64,000 nucleotides of DNA from Vigna angularis (lineage: Eukaryota > Streptophyta > Magnoliopsida > Fabales > Fabaceae), in assembly GCF_016808095.1 (NCBI RefSeq), contig NC_068976.1:8961001-9025000 (forward strand), written 5' to 3'. Both the position numbers and the translations under genes were made by a program. The notes under the pieces were generated by a model, which made no database searches, was not told the DNA's origin, and saw only the letters and a list, made by a program, of their open reading frames with translations. Below are positions 1 to 11,130 of this stretch, in pieces; position 1 is the stretch's first letter; each line of letters opens with the position of its first letter.

Positions 1-171
1 CTACCATATCCGGAATATCTCAAGAGGCGAGAGGAGGGCCGCTGTTTTCATTGTGAGGGTCCTTATAGCCCCGAACATTGTTGTGCGGAGAGGAGTTTCA
101 AGGTGATGATTATGGGGGCCGATGACGAAGACGAAGAAGAAGTGGCAGAGGCAGAAAAGGAGGCGGAACAA
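1..171 (+). pseudogene. gypsy gag C-terminus with CCHC zinc knuckle (partial)
   Basis: Reading from base 1 gives a CX2C...H...C zinc-knuckle-like stretch (CFHCEGPYSPEHC) followed by an acidic Asp/Glu run. It ends at an in-frame TGA at 172-174, and the same frame continues into the protease, so the stop is probably a nonsense change in a single gag-pol reading frame. The 5' part lies outside the window. Confidence 0.75.
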
Positions 172-177
172 TGATGC

Positions 178-1008
178 ATGGAACTATCGGTGTATTCCGC
201 TGGGGGAATCGCTCAATCCAAAACCATGAAGTTGTCGGGGTGGATTCGAGATCGGAGAGTAATCGTGCTCATCGACAGCGGAGTGAGCCATAACTTCATT
301 TCGACAAGTTTGGCGAACGAGATGGGTTTAGAGAAGGAGGAGATGGCGCCGTATTGCGTTTGCCTGGGGGACGGCCAGAGAAAGGAAATGCGAGGTCGTT
401 GCATGGGAGTTTCATTGATACTGGAAGGCATGGAGATTAAAGAGAATTTTTACCTCTTTGAAATAGGGGGAGTCGACGTCGTGCTGGGAGTAGAGTGGCT
501 GGCCACGTTGGGGGAAATTAGGGTGGACTGGAAGCAAATGACCATGAAGTATGGGACGACAGAAGGAGAGGTAGTGATAAAAGGTGATAGCAGATCAATG
601 ATGAAGGTCATCAATCCCGAGGCATTGCAGAAGGAAACAGGGATTGAAACGCTAGCGGTGGTGTGGGGTCTGCATCAGTCTAAAACAGTAGCAGAAAACT
701 TAGGAGCAAAGGGTTTAACTCCCATGCAGGAAGCAAATCTGGAGAAGATCTTGGGGGAGTTCGAGAGGGTGTTTGAGATGCCACAAGGACTTCCTCCTGT
801 CAGAAAAGTGGACCATCAGATAACCATTAAAGACGGTACTGAGCCAGTGAATGTGAGACCATATAGGTATCCTCACTTAATGAAGGCTGAAATAGAAAAA
901 CAGGTTCAGGAGATGTTGGGCCTGGGTATTATTAGGCCCAGTAATAGCCCATTTTCTAGTCCAGTAATGTTGATTAAAAAAAAGATGGGAGCTGGCGTTT
1001 TTGTGTAG
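178..1008 (+). pseudogene. gypsy aspartic protease and start of reverse transcriptase
   Basis: The N-terminal half carries the retropepsin-like active-site motif VLIDSGVSHNFIS at about residues 30-42. The C-terminal quarter matches the start of a Ty3/gypsy reverse transcriptase (VDHQITIKDG..., IIRPSNSPFSSPV). The frame breaks in a run of eight A's near 976-984: immediately afterwards the next frame reads the usual RT continuation. A one-base homopolymer change is the likely cause. Confidence 0.9.
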
Positions 1009-1019
1009 ATTACAGAGCT

Positions 1020-1760
1020 TTAAATAGAGCAACTATTCCCAATAAATATCCAATTCCTGTAATTGAAGAGCTTCTAGATGAATTATATGGTGTAGTTTAT
1101 TTTTCTAAGGTGGATCTCAAATCTGGATACCACCAGATAAGGATGAAGGAGGCCGATATACCCAAAACAGCCTTTAGAACTCATTTAGGACATTATGAGT
1201 TCTTAGTAATACCCTTTGGCCTCACAAATGCCCCGGCCACCTTTCAAGACATGATGAATTCGTTGTTGAGACCGTTCTTGAGAAAGAGTGTGCTGGTATT
1301 CTTTGATGACATCTTGGTGTACAGTAAGTCATGGGGGGATCACGAGAAACACCTTAGGCAAGTGTTGGAAGTTCTAGAACAACATCAGCTGTTTGCCAAC
1401 AAGAAAAAGTGTGATTTTGGCAAGAGGCACATTCGGTATTTGGGACACATGATATCAGAAAAGGGGATCGAAATGGATGGAGACAAAGTGTCTGCAGTGA
1501 CCGAATGGCCAGCACCCCGTTGCATTAAAGAGTTAAGGAGGTTTCTTGGGCTCACTGGATATTACAGGAGATTTGTAAGGAATTATGGGAAAATTGCCCG
1601 ACCTCTCACGAATCTTTTGAAGGGGAAGTTTGAGTGGACAACTGCAGGAGAAGAAGCCATGCAAGCTCTTAAAAGAGCAGTGACCACTGCTCCTGTTCTT
1701 TTCTGCCAAATTTTTCACAGCCTTTCCAAGTTGAATGTGATGCTTCGGGGAAGGGGATAG
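1020..1760 (+). pseudogene. gypsy reverse transcriptase core
   Basis: RT palm motifs are clear: [22 protein letters not shown], and the catalytic FFDDILVYS near residues 64-72 of the open frame that starts at 1110. It is followed by the [11 protein letters not shown] connection region. The open frame starts after the homopolymer break; the true domain begins near 985. Another frame change near 1700-1760 separates it from RNase H. Confidence 0.93.
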
Positions 1761-1768
1761 GAGCGGTA

Positions 1769-2506
1769 TTGTCGCAAAATAAGAGGCCCATAGCTTATTA
1801 CAGCAAGGCGTTATCAGAAGGTTCATTGGGCAAGTCAGTTTACGAGAAGGAGTTGATGGCCCTGGTGTTGGCCATTCAACACTGGCGTCCGTATCTATTG
1901 GGGAAGCATTTCAGTGTTTTTACAGATCAGAAAAGCTTGAAGTATTTGTTGGAGCAGCGCATAACAACTCAAAACCAGCAAAACTGGTTAGCAAAACTCA
2001 TGGGATATGAGTTTGATATATATTATAGGACGGGTGCTTCAAACAGGGTGGCTGACGGATTGTCTAGGAAAGGAGAAGGGGAAGACGGGGACAAGACGTT
2101 ACAAGTGATAACCAGGCCATATTGGCCTAATTTTCAAGAGATTATAGAGGAAGTGGAGAAGGATGAAGGGCTGAAAAAGATAATGGAAGAGATAAAGAAT
2201 GATCCCGATTCCCATCCTTCTTATACCATGGAGAACGAGAGGTTACATTTTAAGGGAAGGCTCGTGCTGTCAGAAAAGTCTAAATGGATACCAAAGATTT
2301 TAGCAGAATTCCATGATTCTACTATAGGGGGACATTCGGGGGTATATAGAACGTATAGAAGACTTGCCCAGGCTTTTCAATGGAAGGGTATGAAGAAGAG
2401 GGTGATAGACTATGTAGCTTCCTGTTTGGTCTGCCAACAACACAAATATATGGCATCATCTCCCCAGGGACTTCTGCAGCCATTGCCTATTCCCAAGGCA
2501 ATCTAG
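1769..2506 (+). pseudogene. gypsy RNase H and integrase zinc-binding domain
   Basis: The N-terminus shows gypsy RNase H blocks (RPIAYYSKALS, YEKELMALVLAIQHWRPYL, FTDQKSLKYLL). The C-terminus holds the integrase HHCC finger (histidines in FHDSTIGGHSG, cysteines in SCLVCQQHK). A TAG at 2504-2506 stands where the family usually has Trp, just before the integrase core, so it is probably a point nonsense mutation. Confidence 0.92.
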
Positions 2507-2518
2507 GAAGAAGTAAGC

Positions 2519-2923
2519 ATGGATTTTGTGGTTAAGTTGCCAAAATCTCAGGGGTTTGACACGATAATGGTGGTGGTGGATAGGTTGAGCAAATATGGGC
2601 ACTTTATTCCCATAAAGCATCCTTATACAGCAAAGGTAATTGCAGAAATCTTCGTGAGGGAAGTGGTGTGCCTGCATGGGATACCAGTGTCAATTGTTAG
2701 CGACAGGGATCCTCATTTTATCAGTACATTTTGGAAGGAGCTTTTTAGAATTCAAGGCACCAAATTAAGAATGAGCACCGCATATCAGCCAGAGACGGAC
2801 GACCAAACTGAGGTACTGAATAGGATACTAGAAACCTATTTACAATGTTTCTGTTCAGAACAACCTAAGGCTTGGAACATTGTGTTACTATGGGCTGAAT
2901 ACTGGTATAATACCAGTTATTAG
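2519..2923 (+). pseudogene. gypsy integrase catalytic core
   Basis: DDE-type integrase core: [12 protein letters not shown] at the start, the second Asp in SDRDPHF and the Glu in the QTEVLNR block. The frame stops at TAG 2921-2923, followed in the same frame by the conserved TPFE...YGRPPP segment, so this is again nonsense rather than a natural end. Confidence 0.93.
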
Positions 2924-3649
2924 GGGGCGGAAAAATGCACTCCTTTTGAAACGGTTTATGGCAGACCCCCGCCAACATTAACCAGATTTATTCCAGGAGA
3001 AACATTGGTAGAAGCAGTGGCACAGGACTTGCAGACGCGGGATGAAGCTATCAACCAGCTGCAACATCACCTGACTAGAGCACAAGAGCGGATGGTGCAG
3101 TATGCGAATAGAAAGAGGAAGGAGTCCAGTATAAAAGAAGGGGATTGGGTCTTCCTTAAGGTAAGACCCCATAGGCAAGTGTCAATACCAACTAGGCTGC
3201 ATCCCAAACTATCTGCTCGATACTACGGACCTTTCTTGGTTGAAAAACAAGTGGGTCCAGTGGCTTTTAAATTGCAGCTGCCAGTGACCACCATAATACA
3301 CCTGGTTTTTCATGTATCACAATTGAAGAAAGCTGCGGGGGAGAATAAGGTGGAAGGGGAATTGCCAGAGGAACTACAGGTGGAAGGTCCATTATATAAA
3401 CCTTTAAAGGTATTACATAGGCGAGACAAAAATCAACAAGGAAAGGAGGTATCCCAAGTTCTGATCCAATGGCAAGAGGGTGGAGTAGAAGGAGCAACTT
3501 GGGAAGAGGAATTGTACATCAAGCAACAGTTTCCGAATTTCAAGCTTGAGGACAAGGTTGCTGAGATGGAGGGGGGTATTGATAGGGGAATAAAAGTATA
3601 CATAAGGAGAAATATAGGCGGGAAGGAGAAAATGTCCATTAGAAATTAG
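2924..3649 (+). pseudogene. gypsy integrase C-terminus with chromodomain
   Basis: The open part (3005-3649) carries the integrase C-terminal region (GDWVFLKVRPHRQ, HPKLSARYYGPF, FHVSQLKKA). It then has a chromodomain-like module near residues 135-180 (VLIQWQEGGVEGATWEEE). Chromodomains of this class are thought to guide integration. The frame runs a few codons past the polypurine tract into the LTR. Confidence 0.9.
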
Positions 3650-3908
3650 GAGGGAGTTTCGGTTAGAAGTTTGTTAGAGAGAAAGGGGAGTATAAATAAT
3701 AATTAGTGGAAAAGGGCGGGGGGCATGAGATTAGTAATTGTTGTTGACTGGAACATTAGTCCAGTGGAGGGAGATCAGGCTTCCTTAGGAGGGATTACTA
3801 TACAATTGTATTCTTGCTTCATTGAATAAGAGAAGTATATTCAGAGAATTATAATCTGCTGGTGTGGTTTATTTGCTTTCTTGACTTCTTGAATTAAGAA
3901 GTCCAACA
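3633..3908 (+). repeat. gypsy 3' LTR with adjacent polypurine tract
   Basis: A purine run (3620-3632, GGGAAGGAGAAAA) directly precedes TGTCC at 3633, and the LTR ends ...GTCCAACA at 3908, giving about 276 bp. A TATA-like TATAAATAA lies near 3691. The 5' partner is outside the window, so the boundaries are inferred from TG/CA ends and the polypurine tract only. The next five bases (ATATG) would be the target duplication. Confidence 0.7.
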
Positions 3909-4204
3909 ATATGCAAATATATATTTTGTTTCAGCTGCCCATTTGGTCAATTATGGAATGTTTTCTAGCGGAAAATAAATGACACATTAGCTTCTGTTCC
4001 CCTTGTTTAGTCGTTCTATATTTCGTTTCAAATGATATTTTTACAAATCCACATTCAGTGCTTCACATGCTGGCATTCTTATAGCGTGAGAATATTGCAG
4101 TTAATTGTGACCATTATGCTTAGCAGCTCTTTTCTTTACCCATGCATGAGAATAATAATAAAGCATTACCTTGTTTAATCAGCTATAACATTTCTTGTTT
4201 CTAG

Positions 4205-7200
4205 GGAAAACAAAATAAAGATTCTAGAATTTTTGCATGAGACATGGGCTAAGGATCGAAAAGCTGAATGGTCAATATGGATGGTGTACTCTAAGGTTGA
4301 GATGCCTCATCATTATATAAACAGTGAGAGTGATGAGTCTCCCCATCGTGCAGCTAACAAAAGAATTTCCAGTATGTGGAAGCTACCTGATGAGGTAGGT
4401 ACTTTACTGTTCCTTCATTTCTAGAAAGTAGCTTTGTAGTGGTACTTTGTAAAATTAATTTTAGTGCAAATAACTAATTGCATGATCTTCTTTTGCCTTA
4501 AACTATACAGCCTCCTGAGACTGCTGCTACACGTGCAGAACTTCGTCGAAGAAGCATAGCACAAATGAGGGTAGTTATCAGCTCATGAACCAGTAGCTCC
4601 TTTTTTCATTTGCACATGGCCTTTGAATGGATTCCATCTTTGCAGATTAATAACCGGTCAATTCAGGATATGCACATATTTGGAGATCCTTTACACGTAC
4701 CAATTGTGATTGTTGAACGTGTAATGAATGCACCACGTCGAACTATCAGTGATAATTCATACTTGAGAAATTTAGAACTCACTAGCGTACAAACTGGGCT
4801 CAACTTGGACTCTGCAAATGAAATATCTGCTACACAAAGTAGTCCTCGGGTCTTGAAGATTGTTGTGTTTGTTCATGGGTTTCAGGTAAGTCTTATGGCC
4901 AACCACTTTTAGGAATTAATATTGTATTTTTTATGTGTCCTAGTTTGTTGGATTGTCCAACTTATTTTATAGACATTGGGTCAAGCAAAGATGAACCGAT
5001 AGTTGGCTGTCTTTCGAGAAAGCTCGCAAACCAAAAACCCTAACCTCATCATTAAGGGTTTTTTGGCATAATAGGAAAAGAGTTGTCGAGATTTGCCAAG
5101 AAAGGATTGCATATTTCCTTGTGTGTGTGTAAATGTGTGTGTGTGTGTAAATGTGGCAGTATTCCATGCTCCAAAATGAATCTTGGGTTCATGAAATATA
5201 GGAAACATGCTTATTTGCCACTACACATGAAATACATTGGACTCTGAAAATTTGAGACGATACTTGAGTTGAACAGGAAACAAGGCATTAGTTACTTGTA
5301 CCACCTAAGTTAACACAATTACATTGTCTATCCATTTCATAAAGATTCAACAAAGTTTTATGTTGGCTGTAAAATTCAACAACCATGCTCTTTTTTATCC
5401 AGACTTGGGAATGGCTGTGTAAAGAATTTCACCAAAGCATAACATTGGCAATTTTCCTGAGTGTGTTTGTATATTTTTCATTGTTCAAAGATTCTTGGAT
5501 GCTTATTCTTCATGACTTAAAATGTTTCAGGGGCATCATTTGGATCTACGGCTTATTCGAAATCAATGGCTTCTGTTAGACCCCAGGATAGAATATCTTA
5601 TGTCAGAGATCAATGAGGATAAAACCTCAGGAGACTTCAGAGAAATGGGTCGGCGGCTAGCTAAGGAAGTTGTTTCTTTTGTTAAAAAGAAAATGGACAA
5701 AGCAGCAAAATATGGCAGTTTAGGAGATATTAGACTAAGTTTTGTTGGACATTCTATCGGTAACATCATTATAAGAACAGCACTAGCAGGTGGGTTATGA
5801 CTTAAGAATTGATGGTTTTCATCTATTCTAAATTACGAGCTAAAAATTGTCTTGTGTTTGCAGAGAGCATAATGGAACCATTTCTAAGATATCTACATAC
5901 ATATGTTTCGGTATCTGGTCCACACTTAGGGTATCTTTACAGTTCAAACTCTTTGTTTAATTCTGGATTGTGGCTTTTGAAGAAACTAAAAGGTACACAG
6001 TGTATTCATCAACTAACCTTCACAGATGATCAAGATATTCAAAACACATTCCTCTATAAACTATGTAAGGTAAGAAGTGTTCTACAATGGTTAGAATCAA
6101 TTAACACAAGCATAAGCTTAAAGTCTATTCTTTTGAATAACTTAATTTGACATGTGACATTTAGCTGTTACTGTAGGAACAATGCATATTTTTGAGGCTA
6201 AAAATGCTCGTATACTTTTTATTCATATTGATAACCATTAAATACAAGAAAAACATAACTGAGAATTGATAACAATTCCACTCACTAATCAGAAAATAAA
6301 TCAAAACTAAAATTACCAATAAATTTGTTGCCACCCATTAACACCCATGTTTCTTATATTTAAAACTCAACAATAGCAATAATGCTCTAATAAACTCTTA
6401 TAACAAATACTAATTTGTATTGTCAAAAATCCTTGTATTAGTAGAGCTATTGACTCCAAGTATCTCTCTCAAGTTCTTGAAACACCCTGTTGGAAGCACC
6501 TTTCTAAAGATGTTTGCCAGTTGGTTTTCCATCTCGCAATATTCTTACATAACTTAATCTTCTTTTTAACTTCTCTAATAAAATACAGCTTGATATTGAA
6601 TTGATTAGTCTTTCCATGAAAAATTGAATTATTAGAAATTGAAATTGCTGGTTGATTATCTACAAACACTTTAGTTGAACCTGTCTGAACCACATGTAGA
6701 TGAGCTGGAATTTTCTTCAACCACAAGCCTTTATTAACAGCTGCAATAGCAGCTGTAGATTTCGTTTCTGCAGTTGATACAACTACCATATCTTGCTTCT
6801 TGGAAGCCCAAGAAAACACTCTAGAACCAAATATAAAGCAATAACAGGAAGTGTTTTTCATATCATCCAATGAACATCCCTAACACTAATCCATAGAAAT
6901 TGAATTCTATATTATAACTTGTAGGAATAAAGGATATAAAGTCATAGGGTGGAATCCTTGTGTGTCTCAAGCACAAGAAAGGAACATGTTATATATATAT
7001 ATGTGTGTGTGTGTGCTATCATCACCATCATGCTAGCACATATAAATCATATGCAACAAGCTTGTCACAAATATAATAAATTCTAGGACCCTGCCATGAT
7101 TTGGTGAAGACATGTCAATTGATCATTGGAATTAATAAACTGAGTGGTAATGTCTCTAGATACAATCTTTTCACAAAATAAGTGACAATCTATCTCAATA

Positions 7201-10200
7201 TGCTTGGTCCCCTAGTGAATATTGGATTTGAGGCAATATGTGTAAACTTGTCAAATCTCAATTCTTTAAGTAGTTGTTTGAACCAAATAAATTCACAAGT
7301 GCTAGACGTCATAGCTTTATTCTATGATTGTGCACTAGATTTTGCCACTACATTATGCTTGTTGCTTTTCTAGGAAATCAAATTGTCACCTATAAAGACA
7401 ATAATATATTTGGAAGTGGATCTCTTGTTAGTAGGACAGCCTGAGTATCCTACAACTCGAGTTACTATTGTGTCCATATAACAAACCAAGCCTCCTTTAA
7501 TGTACTTTAGAATGTGAATGATTGCATTCCAATGTCATGCACATGGACAATTAAGGAATTGACTTATCACATTGACAGCAAAGGAGAGGTAAGGATGGGT
7601 GACCATAATGTTGCTTATTTTCCTAAACAATATTCTATATCTCTTATTATCTGAAAGTTGCTTCCCTTGACTTGGTTGAAGTTTAGCATTGTGATCAATA
7701 ATTGTGTTAAGGGATGTTAAGAAGTAGACTTTAAGTCTAACTCAACCTTACAAAATAGGCTTATAAGGTGAGATTTGTACCCACTTATATATTGTAAATT
7801 GGCCTTATCTCTAGTCGACGTGGGACTTTCAATACACCCTCCTCTATCAAGGCATATACATCTTGAGCGTGTGACTAGACATTAATGGGTGGTTCGATAG
7901 TGGCTCGATAGCAAGTGAAACAATAGACCTAACAAACAACAAATTTCACTAGGATAGACTCTAAGTCATGGCCCTGATACCATGTTAAGAAGTGGACTTT
8001 ATGCCTAACTCAACCTTACAAAACTGACTTTTAAGGTGAGGTTTATATACTGTAAGTTAGTCTTATCTCTAGTCAATGTGAGACTTCCAACGAGGAACTT
8101 GGAATTCATTAGCTCTATGTCCTTTAAAATATTCAATGTTTATTTTCTGAGATATTACAATTCTACTTTTGGATTATGTTGTCTCAATTCCTATGAAGTA
8201 TATAGGTTTTTTGAGGTCTTTTTTCTGAAAATGATGACAAAGGTGTTTTTTCTTTTTGTAAAATTAATGGTGATTGCTACCTATTAGAACAATGTCGTTA
8301 ACAACATTGCTTGATAGATACACTCAACTCTTGAATGATGATAAAACACAATGATCAGCCTTACTTCAACTAATACCAAACTATTTGACTTATACAACAA
8401 AATTGTCTTCAAAATCACTTCAAAATCAGGTAAATCTTTGACCATCTCATATTTTTACATTTTGAGAAGCCCTAGATAGTCATAATGCCCAAGTCTCTTG
8501 TGCCATAACTCAACAACATTTTTTTTTACTGAAAAAACTACTTGCCCCTCTAGAGTTGGATTGAGTGGAAAACTTTTGCCTCTCATTTTCACCTTGAACA
8601 AATCTATCTTGACCTGCAACATCCTTGATTAAGCAACAATTGTCCTCAAAACACACCTTAAAGCCTTTTTCTAATAGTTGACCGACACTTAACAAGTTTT
8701 GGTCTAGGTCAGGTACATACAATACATCATAGATTATTCTATTTCCTGGAAGTGTTGGAATGACAATGGTTCCTATTCCTTTTACTAGAATATAACCGTC
8801 ATGACCTATCTTAACTTTTGAAAATTTTGAAGGCTTAAGTTCTCTGAGAGCTCCTTGTCATGAATCATGTGATTGGTGCATCCATTATCAATTAGCCAGG
8901 ATTTACTTGAGATATTGCTTGAAAAACAAGTTGCAACAAAAAGTTGATCTTCCTCTTCTTCATTTGCAATTTTAGCATCTTCTTACTGCTCAAATTTTGT
9001 TCTTGAAAATCACAGCTTATTTGAGTCATTGTCGGGTAGTGTAGAAACTTCATAGTCTTCTTCTACAGCTTCTCATAGATCTAAATCCTCCAAGTAGGCT
9101 TCTATTCCAACATTCCAAATATGATAATTTGCACCGTTGAAGACTGGTGGTGCTATTGCTGATTGAATCTACTTCCATGCTTTTAGAATTTACTCTCACA
9201 TGTTCCTTAAGAATAAAGTTCTAATACCAATTGTTAGTAATAGTCCTTCAAGAACTAAGCAGTATTGCAGCAATTGAAACAAATCTTCAGATGAGAAGAA
9301 GTGCAACTATTTTGTTTTATAACACACAATTACAGTGTTACAACACAGAAAAATCAACTTCCCAAAAACTAAAAAACATAACTTCCCATTAACCAACTTC
9401 CCAAAAACTAAACATAATTTCCTCAACCAACATCCTATGAGTCAGGATATAACTACTCTTAACTGCTTCTTAAAACTGAAATAATGTTTTGATAATTGAA
9501 ACAACAATAAAACAGAAGTAAAGTCCTAAAGCAAACTCTTAACAAGGCTTTTACACTAGAACTGCAGCAATTAAGGCTTCACCCTCTTGAAGACAAAATG
9601 GCAATGAAGGTCGAAAGTGGTAAGAATAGAGACCAGGGCTCTAGAGCTCTGATACCATGTGAAAAAAATAACTGTAGAAAGTAAGCAATTATTATGGAGT
9701 TGCTTTTCTTAATGTGAAAGAAAATACATTGGTATTTGTAGGAAAAACGAAATCCTATTTAAAAGGTAATAAATCTCCTGAAACAAAAAAAAAAAATCTT
9801 CTGAAATAAAGGAAATAAATCTCCAGACACAAGGACTCTAATTTTGGAGCAAACTTACCAAATAAACTCCTAATCCCAATCCCTTAATTATAGGGATTTC
9901 TTACAAACAAATCTATATTTATTATCCAATCAATCTATATTTATTGTACAGTAAATATGCAATATTTACACCATATTTCAACTCATACGTTTTCTTTTAA
10001 GGCCTGGATCATATATTGTGTGTAGTTTCATTAATTTGAAGTTCTAATATTTTGTCACATTTCTCTTCTTTTTCAGCGGAAGACCTTGAATCATTTTAAA
10101 CATATAATCTTGCTATCTTCCCCTCAGGTTTTCCCTTGTCTTCTGACTATTGAAATCATTTCCAGACACTTTACTATCATTTTTTAACAGTGAATACACT

Positions 10201-10578
10201 TGCATGGGTAAACAAGATTGATCATCTATTTCTTAATAAATGTTACGTGTCTCATGGTGCCTCTGAAATGAATCCAAATGCCAAATAAACAAGATTTCTG
10301 GATTTTTCATTTTTTTTTTAGAATTTAAAGCTGGTTGATGAACTTTATATTAAAAAATAGTAAGATTTTGTTGGAAATATTTTATCGTTCTTAATTTAAG
10401 ATCAAATGGAATACTAAGTGGTTGTTTGGTATTAGAAAATGCTTTTGCTTTCACTTTTGAAATAAAAATGTCACTTATTTTCACTTTTGCATTTTATTTT
10501 ATTTTTGAAGCAGCTTGTAAACAAGAAATAAAATGGAAATAAGATAGCTTTTTGCATTTAAAAGTGAAAACTATAAAT

Positions 10579-10669
<91 letters not shown>

Positions 10670-11130
10670 AGTATGCGGACCTTAAATATGTAAGGAATCT
10701 TATGTGTGTGATAAGGCACCATTTCTAAGTTAAGGAAATCCGATTTCAATCTCTGCGTTTTTCTTTTCCCATCCCTATGGCTTATTATTGCTTTTACTTG
10801 GATTTATTTGGTTTACTGCTAAATAATTAATTTTTTCAGGATGGTTATGTGCCTTACCATTCTGCTAGAATTGAGTCATGCCAGGCTGCTTCGCATGACA
10901 ATTCAAAGAAGGGTAGAGTGTTCCTAGAGATGCTCAATGATTGTTTGGACCAAATTCGTGCCAATCCCTCCGAACATCGAGTTTTCTTTCGTTGTGATGT
11001 TAATTTTGATGCCACTTCCTACGGCAAGAATTTAAACTCTATGATTGGGAGGGCTGCTCATATTGAATTTCTGGAGTCTGACATTTTTGCAAGGTTCATA
11101 ATGTGGTCATTTCCGGAATTATTTCGGTAG
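4205..11130 (+). CDS. DUF676 / FAM135-like putative serine esterase (ZW18-like), 3' seven exons
   Basis: Exons: 4205-4394, 4511-4570, 4646-4885, 5531-5789, 5864-6069, 10077-10127, 10840-11130. All introns are GT-AG and all phases match, giving about 430 residues with stop TAG at 11128-11130. The translation matches the C-terminal half of plant FAM135-like proteins with a DUF676 alpha/beta-hydrolase fold. The nucleophile elbow GHSIG is at 5747-5761 (Ser codon 5753-5755); KIVVFVHGFQ and HIILLSSPQDGYVPYHS are also clear, and GRAAHIEF may supply the His. The upstream exons are outside the window, beyond the gypsy insertion. The 4,007-bp intron 6070-10076 has been filled by antisense copia and TRIM sequence, yet the 51-bp exon behind it is intact. 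The gene may still be expressed; substrate unknown. Confidence 0.9.
6469..6870 (-). pseudogene. copia RNase H, C-terminal part (first element)
   Basis: The minus-strand frame contains the copia RNase H blocks FSWASKKQDMVVVSTAETK, WLKKI and FVDNQPAISISNN, followed by a block resembling the usual KHIDIKYHFIRE. It covers the C-terminal ~130 residues only, and no reverse transcriptase in a matching state lies next to it. Confidence 0.88.
7022..7700 (-). pseudogene. copia reverse transcriptase end and RNase H (second element)
   Basis: Minus-strand translation, with several stops, shows the end of copia RT and RNase H: an HILKYIKGG block, GYSGCPTNKRSTSKY, a block like the family's NVVARSSAEAEYRA (here NVVAKSSAQS), WFKQLLKELRF and the C-terminal GPRIYYICDKLVAYDLY. 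The lineage clearly differs from the 6469-6870 copy. It lies directly downstream (minus sense) of the TRIM insertion. Confidence 0.85.
7715..8091 (-). mobile_element. TRIM (terminal-repeat retrotransposon in miniature)
   Basis: Two direct repeats, 7715-7836 and 7983-8091, both start TGTTAAGAAGT and end near GACTTYCAA. They flank about 146 bp that ends in CCTGATACCA, the complement of an initiator-tRNA-Met primer site (TGGTATCAGG). That layout and the sequence are typical of legume TRIMs. The second repeat lacks about 10 bp (ACCCACTTAT). The element interrupts the copia reverse transcriptase region. Target duplication is unclear. Confidence 0.85.
8510..9200 (-). pseudogene. copia gag start and pre-integrase domain, internally deleted
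   Basis: Minus strand: the gag N-terminus is readable near 9000-9190 (a PPVFNGANYHIWNVGIEAYL block). It is followed by WLIDNGCTNHM, the copia protease/tether region, near 8860-8900, and by the gag-pre-integrase motif YVPDLDQNLLSVGQLLEKGF near 8650-8722. The middle of gag and the integrase core are missing and there are frame changes. Confidence 0.8.
9232..9544 (-). repeat. copia 5' LTR (minus element) with degenerate primer site
   Basis: A 313-bp block runs from TGTTAG to CTTAACA (inverted TGTTA/TAACA ends). On the minus strand it is followed by TGGTATTAGAAC, a two-base variant of the initiator-tRNA-Met primer site, and then by the gag start. It therefore serves as the 5' LTR of the 7022-9200 element. 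No second copy was confirmed. Confidence 0.6.
9646..9970 (-). repeat. second copia 5' LTR with perfect tRNA-Met primer site
   Basis: The minus strand of 9646-9657 reads TGGTATCAGAGC, the canonical primer-binding site. It adjoins a TGT...ACA block at 9659-9970 (312 bp). Only ~100 bp of leader follows before the other element's LTR starts, so this is a truncated second copia. Its high-coordinate end lies 106 bp from the 51-bp exon at 10077. Confidence 0.7.
10582..10666. repeat. (AT)n microsatellite
   Basis: About 85 bp of uninterrupted AT dinucleotide in the last intron of the DUF676 gene. Confidence 0.98.

Larger units (their letters stand above)
1..3908 (+). mobile_element. Ty3/gypsy chromovirus, 5'-truncated by the window edge, decayed
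   Basis: The order zinc knuckle, aspartic protease, reverse transcriptase, RNase H, integrase, chromodomain, polypurine tract, LTR is that of a Ty3/gypsy element; the chromodomain after integrase makes it a chromovirus. The short 3' LTR is compatible with the Reina clade, but that is an inference. The coding region is interrupted by stops at 172-174, 2504-2506 and 2921-2923 and by frame changes near 985 and 1700-1760, so this copy cannot make its polyprotein. The 5' LTR lies outside the window. The element sits in the same strand sense as, and immediately upstream of, the visible exons of the DUF676 gene, probably inside one of its introns. Confidence 0.93.
6180..9970 (-). mobile_element. Nested antisense Ty1/copia remnants inside an intron
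   Basis: On the minus strand this intronic stretch reads copia gag start, pre-integrase, RT/RNase H and element ends, all full of stops. Two different RNase H segments (6469-6870 and 7022-7700) and two primer-site/LTR sets (9232-9544, 9646-9970) show at least two elements, one nested in or beside the other. I could not pair the low-coordinate LTRs, so the outer limits are approximate. Confidence 0.8.

Noticed and set aside
3900..4010. Possible exon after TTTCAG at 3926-3931
   Set aside because: Gives only about 14 codons before a stop and does not match the residues expected just before the 4205 exon.
4967..5208. Minus-strand open frames with TH repeats
   Set aside because: Translated GT microsatellite inside an intron of the esterase gene.
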